Below are positions 1 to 5,520 of a stretch of DNA of 8,815 nucleotides, in pieces (position 1 is the stretch's first letter; each line of letters opens with the position of its first letter). Source of the stretch: an uncultured Collinsella sp. (lineage in GTDB: Bacteria; Actinomycetota; Coriobacteriia; Coriobacteriales; Coriobacteriaceae); contig URGY01000068.1 of the NCBI GenBank assembly GCA_900547505.1, forward strand, positions 1 to 8,815, written 5' to 3'. The notes under the pieces were generated by a model. It was not told where the DNA came from. It saw only the letters and a list, made by a program, of their open reading frames with translations, and searched no databases. The position numbers and the translations under genes are program-made.

Positions 1-41
1 AAGGCTATTCGTCGGCAGCGTCAGATGTGTATAAGAGACAG
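1..41 (+). other. Illumina Nextera adapter and i5 index (sequencing artefact)
   Basis: Bases 23-41 are the 19-bp Tn5 mosaic end used in Nextera libraries (AGATGTGTATAAGAGACAG). Bases 9-22 are the adjoining Read 1 adapter (TCGTCGGCAGCGTC). Bases 1-8 (AAGGCTAT) match, from memory, the Nextera XT i5 index S520. This order (index, adapter, mosaic end, insert) is that of a library molecule, so these bases are untrimmed adapter at a contig end. Genomic sequence starts at 42, where the pgk reading frame is immediately good. The apparent plus-strand reading frame beginning at 25 starts inside the adapter and is not a gene. Confidence 0.98.
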
Positions 42-240
42 CCTCGGGACGGCCGAGGTGGCTCATGAGGATGACGCGAGCGTTGTGCTCGACGAGGTAG
101 TTGATGGTGGGCAGGGCAGCCTTGATACGGGTGGTGTCGCCAACGACGCCATCCTTGATAGGCACGTTAAAGTCAACGCGGACGAGAACGCGCTTTCCGT
201 CGACATCGATGTCGCGGACGGTCTTCTTGGTAAAGGCCAT
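42..240 (-). CDS. pgk: Phosphoglycerate kinase, N-terminal fragment (contig end)
   Basis: Phosphoglycerate kinase makes ATP and 3-phosphoglycerate from 1,3-bisphosphoglycerate and ADP in glycolysis, in the cytoplasm. Only the first 66 codons are present, because the contig ends (adapter from 41). The translation begins [16 protein letters not shown] and carries the family's N-terminal substrate-binding segments [11 protein letters not shown] (about residues 18-28) and SHLGRP (about 60-65), including the conserved Arg, Asp and His of these motifs. The ATG at 240-238 is preceded by an AAAGG-type ribosome binding site near 252-256. It lies downstream of gap, the common glycolytic order, with its own leader hairpin and the gap terminator between them. 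It may therefore be transcribed partly by read-through and partly from its own start. The identity is near certain; the rest of the gene is missing because of the assembly, not mutation. Confidence 0.96.
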
Positions 241-263
241 GTTTGCTTCTACCTTTCGTACGT

Positions 264-286
264 GTCTGCCTCCCATTACGGCAGAC
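264..286 (-). promoter_or_regulatory. Hairpin in the pgk leader
   Basis: A perfect 7-bp inverted repeat (GTCTGCC at 264-270, GGCAGAC at 280-286) with a 9-nt loop lies between the gap terminator and the pgk ribosome binding site. It has no U-tract on either side, so it is not a classical terminator. A role in stabilising or processing the 5' end of pgk mRNA is inference only. Confidence 0.4.
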
Positions 287-294
287 GATTTCTT

Positions 295-343
295 ATAAAA
301 AGGGCGCGACCCTAGGGTGTAAGCCCTATAAGGCCGCGCCCTT
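295..343 (-). terminator. Intrinsic terminator after gap
   Basis: A 9-bp perfect stem (AAGGGCGCG at 300-308 with CGCGCCCTT at 335-343) encloses a second small stem (TAGGG 313-317 with CCCTA 324-328). On the minus strand the 3' arm runs into TTTTT then ATA (301 down to 295). It lies 37 bp beyond the gap stop codon, so it should end or attenuate gap transcription before pgk. Some read-through to pgk is plausible. Confidence 0.8.
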
Positions 344-380
344 CTTTAGACGCTCAACGAGCTATTCGCTAAAAGCTAAA

Positions 381-1406
381 TTAAGCAACGAACTTCTCGA
401 AGTACTTGATGGTGCGGACCATCTGAGAGGTGTAGGAGTTCTCGTTGTCGTACCAAGAGGTGACCTGAACGAGGGTCTGGCCGTTGCCGAGGTCAGAGCA
501 CATGGTCTGAGTGGCGTCGAAGATGGAGCCGTGGGTCTCGCCGATGATGTCGGTGGAGACGATGTCGTCCTCGTTGTAACCGAAGGTCTCGGAGATGGTG
601 GCAGCGTAGGCCTTCATAGCGGCGTTGACCTCGTCGACGGTGACCTTCTTGTCAACGACGGCGTAGAGGTTGGTGATGGAGCCGGTCGGCGTCGGGACGC
701 GCTGGGCGGCACCGATGAGCTTACCGTTGAGCTCGGGGAGAACCAGGCCGATAGCCTTGGCAGCACCGGTGGTGTTGGGGACGATGTTGACGGCGCAGGC
801 GCGGCTACGACGCTTGTTGCCCTTGCGCTGCGGGCCGTCGAGCGGCATCTGGTCGCCAGTCCAGGCGTGAATGGTGGTCATGATGCCGGACACGATGGGA
901 GCGAAGTCGTTCAGACCCTTGGCCATCGGGGCGAGGCAGTTGGTGGTGCAGGAAGCAGCGGAGATGATGTTGTCCTCAGCGGTCAGCGTCTCATGGTTGA
1001 CGTTGTACACGATGGTGGGCAGATCGCTGCCGGCCGGAGCGGAGATGACGACCTTCTTGGCGCCAGCGTTGATGTGGGCCTGAGCCTTAGCCTTGCTGGT
1101 GTAGAAGCCGGTGCACTCGAGAACGACGTCGACGTCGAGGTCGCCCCAAGGCAGGTTGTTGGCGTCGGCCTCCTTGTAGATCTTGATCTCCTTGCCGTCA
1201 ACGGTGATGGAATCCTCGCCAGCAACGACCTCGTGATCGCGAGCGTAGTTGCCCTGCGTGGAGTCGTACTTCAGCAGGTAAGCGAGCATATCGGGAGAGG
1301 TGAGGTCGTTGATAGCGACGATCTCGGAGCCCTCATGACCGAACATCTGACGGAAGGCCAGACGACCGATGCGACCGAAGCCGTTAATAGCAACCTTTAC
1401 TGCCAT
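381..1406 (-). CDS. gap: Glyceraldehyde-3-phosphate dehydrogenase, type I
   Basis: Phosphorylating, NAD-dependent GAPDH of glycolysis, 341 residues, the normal length for the family. The Rossmann motif INGFGRIGR is at residues 7-15. Asp34 (in AINDL) is the residue that usually selects NAD over NADP. The active site is SCTTNC with nucleophile Cys153, and the paired His180 is in [10 protein letters not shown]. The C-terminal [14 protein letters not shown] segment is intact. The start at 1406 gives the conserved [13 protein letters not shown]-terminus and has a strong AAAGGAG ribosome binding site 5-6 bp upstream. The frame can be read up to 1508, but that extension is not conserved and covers the promoter region. 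It stands alone between the whiA gap and its own terminator, upstream of pgk. The 193-bp AT-rich region upstream holds a candidate promoter and a palindromic operator-like site. Confidence 0.98.
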   Translation of the reverse strand: MAVKVAINGFGRIGRLAFRQMFGHEGSEIVAINDLTSPDMLAYLLKYDSTQGNYARDHEVVAGEDSITVDGKEIKIYKEADANNLPWGDLDVDVVLECTGFYTSKAKAQAHINAGAKKVVISAPAGSDLPTIVYNVNHETLTAEDNIISAASCTTNCLAPMAKGLNDFAPIVSGIMTTIHAWTGDQMPLDGPQRKGNKRRSRACAVNIVPNTTGAAKAIGLVLPELNGKLIGAAQRVPTPTGSITNLYAVVDKKVTVDEVNAAMKAYAATISETFGYNEDDIVSTDIIGETHGSIFDATQTMCSDLGNGQTLVQVTSWYDNENSYTSQMVRTIKYFEKFVA

Positions 1407-1478
1407 TGTGTCTCCTTTCGTAAGGCCCCCGCGAGCTACAGCGCCCGCCGTTGAGGCCCACAAACTAACCACTCGCCT

Positions 1479-1507
1479 AATATACCTTTTTTTTGACTTG
1501 AATTTCA
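1479..1507 (-). promoter_or_regulatory. Candidate gap promoter
   Basis: On the minus strand a TATATT -10-like box (1484-1479) lies 17 bp from a weak -35-like TGAAAT (1507-1502). The spacer contains a run of eight A residues. It sits about 73 bp upstream of the gap ATG in the most AT-rich part of the window. The -10 is good and the -35 is poor, so the position is tentative. Confidence 0.4.
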
Positions 1508-1540
1508 CGAGAATGCTCGAAATTGAAAATCAAATTTACG

Positions 1541-1554
1541 TTAAAACGTTTTAA
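1541..1554. promoter_or_regulatory. Perfect 14-bp palindrome upstream of gap (candidate operator)
   Basis: TTAAAACGTTTTAA is a perfect palindrome with a central CG, the geometry of many LacI-family operators. It lies upstream of the candidate gap promoter and 46 bp beyond the whiA stop. A second, imperfect inverted repeat at 1501-1524 (CGAG 1508-1511 with CTCG 1516-1519, flanked by AATTT and AAATT) overlaps the putative -35. Neither regulator nor function can be named from this window. Confidence 0.4.
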
Positions 1555-1599
1555 ATACTAAAACAGCAGCTAAATCCGTATATAAGTCGATACTTTAAT

Positions 1600-2529
1600 C
1601 TACCTGTTTGCTTCAATGAGCTTTTCAAGCCGTAAAACACGATGGTAGAGGGCCGACTTCGACAAGGGAGGGTCAGCCATCTCCCCTAAATCACGCAGCG
1701 AAAGATCGGGATAGCGCTCGCGCAGGTCGCAAAAGACCGCCAAGGCATCCGGAAGCGCATCGCGAAGGCCTCGCTGCTCGAGCTCATCGATAAGCGCAAG
1801 CTGATGCTGGGCAGCACCGGCGCTTCTGGTCTGGTTGGCGAGCTCGGCGTTCACGCGACGGTTCACATCGTTCTTAACCAACTTGACCGCGCGCGCCTCC
1901 TCAATCTCGGCAACGCTGCGCTTGGCACCAATCAGCTTTAATAGATGCTCGATTTCCTCGGCGCTCTTAATGTACACGGCATATGACCCCCGCCGCGCAT
2001 TAACACGAGCATGGACCCCAATCTGCTCCAACAGATCGCAAAGCCCCTTGGCATATTGCTCGCCCTGCACCGCGATCTCCAAATGAAAGTCGCCGCGGGG
2101 ATCGGCCACGAAACCGCCCGCGATGAGCGCGCCGCGGATGTAGGCAAGCCTGCAGCAGGGACGGGCAACGATGTGCCGGGGAACACCGGCGACGAGCCCT
2201 CCCCTGCGGTCGAGAATGCCAAGCAGCACCAGAGCCTTGTCCAGGTCGGGTTGATCGGGCAAGGTGATGAGGTAGTTTCGAACCTTATGCAATACAGATT
2301 TACGGACGGTGAACTCCGTTTTGAGCTTAAGGATGCGATGCGTCAGTGTGATCATCGTGCGCGCGACGGCGCCCGTCTCGGTCGCGACCGTCAAACGATA
2401 CCGCCCAGAGCCGGTAAGCGAGAGCGTACCGCTCACGCGCGTGAGGGCGGCAAGCGTCGACAAGTCGCAGTATTCACATTCGGGTTCGCAGCGCGCAAGC
2501 TCGTCGCGCACCTCAGCGGTAAACGACAT
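1600..2529 (-). CDS. whiA: DNA-binding protein WhiA
   Basis: WhiA is a Gram-positive DNA-binding protein. In Streptomyces it is a sporulation regulator acting with WhiB; in non-sporulating bacteria it is linked to chromosome segregation and cell division. The 309 residues match the usual length. The N-terminal two thirds is the degenerate LAGLIDADG homing-endonuclease fold, with the conserved core around residues 127-154 (RGALIAGGFVADP followed by FHLEI). The NDVNRRVN...ELANQ segment is at about 220-233. The C-terminal helix-turn-helix is at about 276-305, with LSLRDLGEMADPPLSKSALYHR as its core. The ATG at 2529 is only 6 bp beyond the rapZ stop and lacks a clear Shine-Dalgarno of its own, so translational coupling to rapZ is likely. 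Its usual neighbour yvcK is not between them. No clear terminator is seen after it. Confidence 0.96.
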   Translation of the reverse strand: MSFTAEVRDELARCEPECEYCDLSTLAALTRVSGTLSLTGSGRYRLTVATETGAVARTMITLTHRILKLKTEFTVRKSVLHKVRNYLITLPDQPDLDKALVLLGILDRRGGLVAGVPRHIVARPCCRLAYIRGALIAGGFVADPRGDFHLEIAVQGEQYAKGLCDLLEQIGVHARVNARRGSYAVYIKSAEEIEHLLKLIGAKRSVAEIEEARAVKLVKNDVNRRVNAELANQTRSAGAAQHQLALIDELEQRGLRDALPDALAVFCDLRERYPDLSLRDLGEMADPPLSKSALYHRVLRLEKLIEANR

Positions 2530-2535
2530 GCAGGC

Positions 2536-3438
2536 CTATGCCTTCGTGTTGGCGCGCGACAGGTCGCGATGGGAAATGCTCACGTGATATTGGGCACCTT
2601 CCAAATAACGTGCCGTGGCTTCGGCAATGGCAACGCTGCGGTGCTGGCCGCCTGTACAGCCGATGGCGATAGAAAGCTGCGGCTTGCCCTCCGCGATATA
2701 GCCCGGCATCACCGTATCGAGCAGCTGTGTCCAAGCCTTCCAAAACTCCTGCGTCTTGGGATGGTCCAGAACAAAATCGGAGACCTTTTTATCGAGACCG
2801 GTCATCGTGCGCATCTCGGGATCGTAGAACGGATTAGGCAGGAAGCGGACATCGATCATAATGTCCGCCTCGACGGGCATGCCGTGCTTAAAGCCAAACG
2901 AGAATACGTGGACGTCCATGAGCTGTTGGTCGGACAGCTCGGAAAATGCCATACGTAGCTTGTTGCGCAGCGCAGAGGTGCGCAGACGGCTCGTGTCGAT
3001 AATCATATCGGCTCGGTCGCGCACGCCCTGCAGCTGAAGGCGCTCGCGCTGAATGGCATCGGCCGTAGTCTCCCCCGGCTTGGCAATGGGATGACGGCGG
3101 CGATTTTCGCTGTAGCGACGAATCAGCACCTCGTCAGAAGCCTCCAAGAACACGATGTCGCAGCTCATCTCGCGCTCTTCGAGCGCGGCGACCGCATCGA
3201 GCAACTCGTCAAACAGCCCCTGGCTACGCAAATCGCAGGTGACGGCGAGATGCCTGCCCACGCCCGTATTGATGCCGACGAGCTCGGCAAGCTGGGCGAT
3301 GAGACGCGGAGGCAGGTTATCGATGCAAAAATAGCCCATGTCCTCGAACACGTGCATGGCCTGTGTGCGGCCCGATCCGGACATTCCGGTGATGATGACG
3401 ATATCGGGGATGCGCTCCGAGCGCTCCGCCGCATCCAT
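2536..3438 (-). CDS. rapZ: RapZ/YvcJ family nucleotide-binding protein
   Basis: RapZ in E. coli is an RNase adapter that senses glucosamine-6-phosphate. YvcJ, the Bacillus homologue, is an NTPase. In actinobacteria the role is less clear. The 300-residue protein has an N-terminal P-loop domain: GMSGSGRT at 18-25, where Arg24 stands in place of the usual Walker A Lys, then FEDMGYFCIDNLPP at 31-44. The C-terminal domain has SFGFKHG at 180-186, RFLPNPFY at 198-205 and CTGGQHRS at 261-268, all family hallmarks. I chose the ATG at 3438 because AAAGGGAG lies about 6 bp upstream and the protein then begins close to the P-loop. In-frame starts at 3456 and 3492 would run into the terminator hairpin. 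It is cotranscribed with whiA, the typical partner. Its position just after nanE may be chance. Confidence 0.95.
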   Translation of the reverse strand: MDAAERSERIPDIVIITGMSGSGRTQAMHVFEDMGYFCIDNLPPRLIAQLAELVGINTGVGRHLAVTCDLRSQGLFDELLDAVAALEEREMSCDIVFLEASDEVLIRRYSENRRRHPIAKPGETTADAIQRERLQLQGVRDRADMIIDTSRLRTSALRNKLRMAFSELSDQQLMDVHVFSFGFKHGMPVEADIMIDVRFLPNPFYDPEMRTMTGLDKKVSDFVLDHPKTQEFWKAWTQLLDTVMPGYIAEGKPQLSIAIGCTGGQHRSVAIAEATARYLEGAQYHVSISHRDLSRANTKA

Positions 3439-3469
3439 GGCATCTCCCTTTTGCATGTGCTGCCTCCCG

Positions 3470-3506
3470 AAAACAAGCGCGGGACCCAGCAACCCGGATC
3501 CCGCGC
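3470..3506 (-). terminator. Terminator after nanE, upstream of rapZ
   Basis: A perfect 8-bp GC-rich stem (GCGCGGGA at 3477-3484, TCCCGCGC at 3499-3506) with a 14-nt loop is followed on the minus strand by TTGTTTT (3476-3470). It lies about 50 bp after the nanE stop and probably ends the amino-sugar operon. It also lies downstream of the only promoter-like box upstream of rapZ, so it could act as an attenuator for rapZ-whiA. Confidence 0.7.
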
Positions 3507-3524
3507 GGTCAATTGCCTATATTG

Positions 3525-3530
3525 AGTATA
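3525..3530 (-). promoter_or_regulatory. Possible -10 box for rapZ-whiA
   Basis: TATACT on the minus strand, in a short AT-rich patch after nanE, is a good -10 match. No convincing -35 lies 16-18 bp upstream. Transcripts started here would meet the hairpin at 3477-3506 almost at once. Weak evidence. Confidence 0.25.
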
Positions 3531-3557
3531 CCGCCCCGAGCGGATACGAGGTCTGTC

Positions 3558-4244
3558 TTACGCCTCAAGCGCAGCCTTGAACCAACTTGTAATACTCGTG
3601 GGGTGCGTGATGGCGGTGCCGACGACAACGGCCCAGGCGCCAGCATCGATCGCGGCGCGAGCCTCCTCGGGCGTATGCACGCGACCCTCACAAATGATGG
3701 GAAGGCCGGGGAATTCCTCAGTCGCCTGACGCAGGAGCGGCAGGTCGGGGCCATCGGCCATGGTGCAGTCGATGGCGGCGACGCCGTGAGAAAGCGTGGT
3801 GGATACCAGGTCAAAGCCCATATCAACAGCACGGCGAATATCCTCGATGGTGGCACAATCCGCCATCAGGAGCACACCCTCCTCGTGCAGCGGACGGAAG
3901 GTATCCTCGACCGTCTTGCCATCGGGGCGCGGACGATCGGTGGCGTCGATCGCCACGATATCGGCACCGGCAGCAACGCAGGCGCGAGCGTGACGCAGCG
4001 TCGGCGTGATGTAAACGCCCTCGTGCCCATCCTTCCACAGGCCGATGACGGGAACCTCACAGCGACCCTTAATGGCGGCAATGTCGGCAAGGCCCTGGCA
4101 GCGAATGGCGGCAGCGCCGCCGAGCTCGCAAGCGCGAGACATTTGAGCCATGGTCTCGGGCGTACGAAGCGGCTCGCCCATATACGCCTGAACGCTCACG
4201 ACGAGCTTGCCCTTCAGGGACTGGATCAAAGGATCAACGGTCAT
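3558..4244 (-). CDS. nanE: N-acetylmannosamine-6-phosphate 2-epimerase
   Basis: NanE interconverts ManNAc-6-phosphate and GlcNAc-6-phosphate, linking sialic acid and ManNAc catabolism to the GlcNAc pathway in the cytoplasm. The 228-residue protein is a TIM barrel of the usual length. Recognisable parts are KLVVSVQ near the N-terminus (13-19), AAAIRCQG with Arg48, GLWKDGHEG with the catalytic Lys71, AIDATDRPRPDG (98-109), MADC with Asp129, and ICEGRVHTPEEA with the conserved Glu186. The ATG at 4244 fits the family N-terminus, with GAAAGG about 11 bp upstream. The frame extends to a GTG at 4283, but those extra codons fall in the 3' arm of a long inverted repeat and are not conserved. It follows nanK, separated by a structured 98-nt element, and is the last gene before a terminator. 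Confidence 0.93.
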   Translation of the reverse strand: MTVDPLIQSLKGKLVVSVQAYMGEPLRTPETMAQMSRACELGGAAAIRCQGLADIAAIKGRCEVPVIGLWKDGHEGVYITPTLRHARACVAAGADIVAIDATDRPRPDGKTVEDTFRPLHEEGVLLMADCATIEDIRRAVDMGFDLVSTTLSHGVAAIDCTMADGPDLPLLRQATEEFPGLPIICEGRVHTPEEARAAIDAGAWAVVVGTAITHPTSITSWFKAALEA

Positions 4245-4269
4245 GTTCGACTCAACCTTTCTCAAAACA

Positions 4270-4367
4270 GCCTTCTGAGACACCGCACCTTGACGTTCAA
4301 ACCGTCGCTCGCGTACCGAAGTACGCTTCGCTCCTCTTTCACGTCAATCTGCGGCACCTCAGAAGGC
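4270..4367 (-). repeat. 98-nt intergenic inverted repeat with a UUCG-capped inner hairpin
   Basis: Three nested stems are visible: a 10-bp outer stem (4270-4279 with 4358-4367), CCGCA 4283-4287 with TGCGG 4350-4354, and TTGACGT 4290-4296 with ACGTCAA 4341-4347. They are separated by symmetrical 3x3 and 2x2 internal loops. Inside sits a separate perfect 6-bp hairpin (4311-4316 with 4321-4326) whose minus-strand loop is TTCG closed by C-G, the very stable UUCG tetraloop. It fills most of the nanK-nanE gap. It begins about 17 nt after the nanK stop and ends 8 nt before the nanE ribosome binding site. There is no U-tract. The function is unknown; a transcript-stabilising or expression-balancing element, or a REP-like repeat, would fit. 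Confidence 0.75.
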
Positions 4368-4384
4368 GCACTTGGTAGTTATGT

Positions 4385-5350
4385 TTACTTCAACGACGCA
4401 AGAAGGTGTTCGGCTGCACCGATAAGCGGCGCGTCGCCCTCCAGAGAACCGATGAGGATCGGCGTGTCCTGAAGCGGATCGAGCGCCTGGCTGGCATAGC
4501 CTTCGTGCACCGAATCCTTCCACGTCTGTGAACGCCAATCGGGACCTTGGTGAATCACGCCGCCCGAAAGCACGATGACCTCAGGGTCCAGGATGTTAGC
4601 GAGCGAGCCCAAGCTGGCGCCCAGCGCAAAGCCGGCGTCATGGATGACCTCGGTCGCCTTTGCGTCGCCCGCACGGCACAGGTCGTTCACATCGCGACCG
4701 ACCGAAGGACGGCTGGGGTCGACGCGGCCAAAACGCTCATCGTACATTCGACCAATGGAAGTGCCCGAAGCAACCGACTCCAGATGGCCGGAACGCCCGC
4801 AGGCGCAGGGAATGCCGGCGGCAGCCGAGCACTCGATGTGGCCCATATGGCCGGCAGCACCATGGAAGCCCTGCATCACGCGGCCGTTCTCGACATATGC
4901 GCCGCCGATGCCCGTACCGATGCCAAGACACAAGACGGAGAACTTGCCCTTGCCGACGCCCCAGTGGGCCTCGCCCAGAGCATGAGCCTGCACGTCGCCT
5001 ACGACGGCAACGGGAAGACCGAGGTCCTCGCGCAGACGCGGCCCCAACTGAACGCCGGACCAGCCGGGCATGATCTCATTGGCATACGCGATGGCGCCCG
5101 TCTTGGGATCGACGACGCCGGCGGCACCGATACCGACGCCAAGGACCTCGACATCGGGGTTCGCCTCGAGAGCAGCCTTGATGGACGCCTCGATACGCTG
5201 GAAGACGGCCTCGCCGCCCTCCTGGGCCTCGGTAGGAACCTCGGCCTCAAAAACGGGATGGGGCACGCTGCCGTCAGCCGGGTACTCCATGATGGCAGTC
5301 GCGATCTTAGTTCCGCCGATATCGACAGAGCAGACGTACTTGTTCTCCAT
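4385..5350 (-). CDS. nanK: ROK-family sugar kinase, probable N-acetylmannosamine kinase
   Basis: Probably phosphorylates ManNAc with ATP to ManNAc-6-phosphate, the NanE substrate. The 321-residue protein has the ROK architecture: phosphate-binding DIGGTKIATAI (10-20), GDVQAHALGE (118-127) with the presumed catalytic base Asp119, GIGTGIGGAYV (143-153), and the sugar and zinc region 165-196. In that region the sugar-binding motif reads HMGH (168-171), where most ROK glucokinases have ExGH. From memory E. coli NanK also has a His here, which supports the ManNAc kinase call. The zinc knuckle reads CACGRSGHLE (182-191), with His in place of the third Cys. The ATG at 5350 has AAGGAG 6 bp upstream; an in-frame start at 5377 precedes that site and is rejected. 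Position between a NanA-like aldolase and NanE is the main argument for substrate. Glucokinase is the alternative. Confidence 0.87.
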   Translation of the reverse strand: MENKYVCSVDIGGTKIATAIMEYPADGSVPHPVFEAEVPTEAQEGGEAVFQRIEASIKAALEANPDVEVLGVGIGAAGVVDPKTGAIAYANEIMPGWSGVQLGPRLREDLGLPVAVVGDVQAHALGEAHWGVGKGKFSVLCLGIGTGIGGAYVENGRVMQGFHGAAGHMGHIECSAAAGIPCACGRSGHLESVASGTSIGRMYDERFGRVDPSRPSVGRDVNDLCRAGDAKATEVIHDAGFALGASLGSLANILDPEVIVLSGGVIHQGPDWRSQTWKDSVHEGYASQALDPLQDTPILIGSLEGDAPLIGAAEHLLASLK

Positions 5351-5421
5351 GTCGCTCTCCTTAGGAGATAAAAACAACTACAGGAAATGAAGGCGGTGTT
5401 ATCGCCGCAACTCAGTAAAGG

Positions 5422-5517
5422 TTTCCCAGGTGCCCGAGGTTGGGGTGAAAGTGGTCGGGCGTTGACCTAATGGGTCACGCCCGACCACTTGAGCCCCAAG
5501 ATCGGGTGCCTGGGGAA
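5422..5517 (-). repeat. 96-nt near-complete palindrome between nanA and nanK
   Basis: The core is a perfect 14-bp stem (5449-5462 with 5477-5490), continued by GACC/GGTC (5464-5467 with 5473-5476) past one bulged T, with a 5-nt loop. Outside it the arms keep pairing: TTGGGG with CCCCAA, CCCGA with TCGGG, CCCAGG with CCTGGG, and TT with AA. Only a few mismatches and G-U pairs intervene, out to 5422 and 5517. It begins 3 nt after the nanA stop codon. Neither side has a U-tract, so a canonical terminator is unlikely. A transcript-stabilising 3' structure, an RNase III target or a dispersed palindromic repeat are the candidates. Confidence 0.8.
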
Positions 5518-5520
5518 GCT

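Noticed and set aside
23..41. Tn5 mosaic end as evidence of a natural transposon
   Set aside because: It is preceded by the Nextera Read 1 adapter and an i5 index at the very start of the contig, so it comes from library preparation.
243..1454. 403-codon plus-strand open frame
   Set aside because: It is antisense to gap, a certain gene, and its repetitive Val/Gly/Asp composition is the mirror of high-GC codon use. No family features are seen.
1407..1508. N-terminal extension of gap by 34 codons
   Set aside because: The conserved GAPDH N-terminus and the AAAGGAG site fix the start at 1406; the extension covers the promoter region.
2011..2958. 315-codon plus-strand open frame
   Set aside because: It lies antisense across both whiA and rapZ, which have full family motifs.
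4245..4283. GTG start giving a 241-residue NanE
   Set aside because: The extra 13 codons lie partly in the arm of the inverted repeat and are not part of the family; ATG 4244 fits better.
4547..5371. 274-codon plus-strand open frame
   Set aside because: It is the antisense shadow of the ROK kinase gene.
5388..5410. Small GGCG/CGCC hairpin upstream of nanK
   Set aside because: Only a 4-bp stem, with no conserved context; likely chance in GC-rich DNA.
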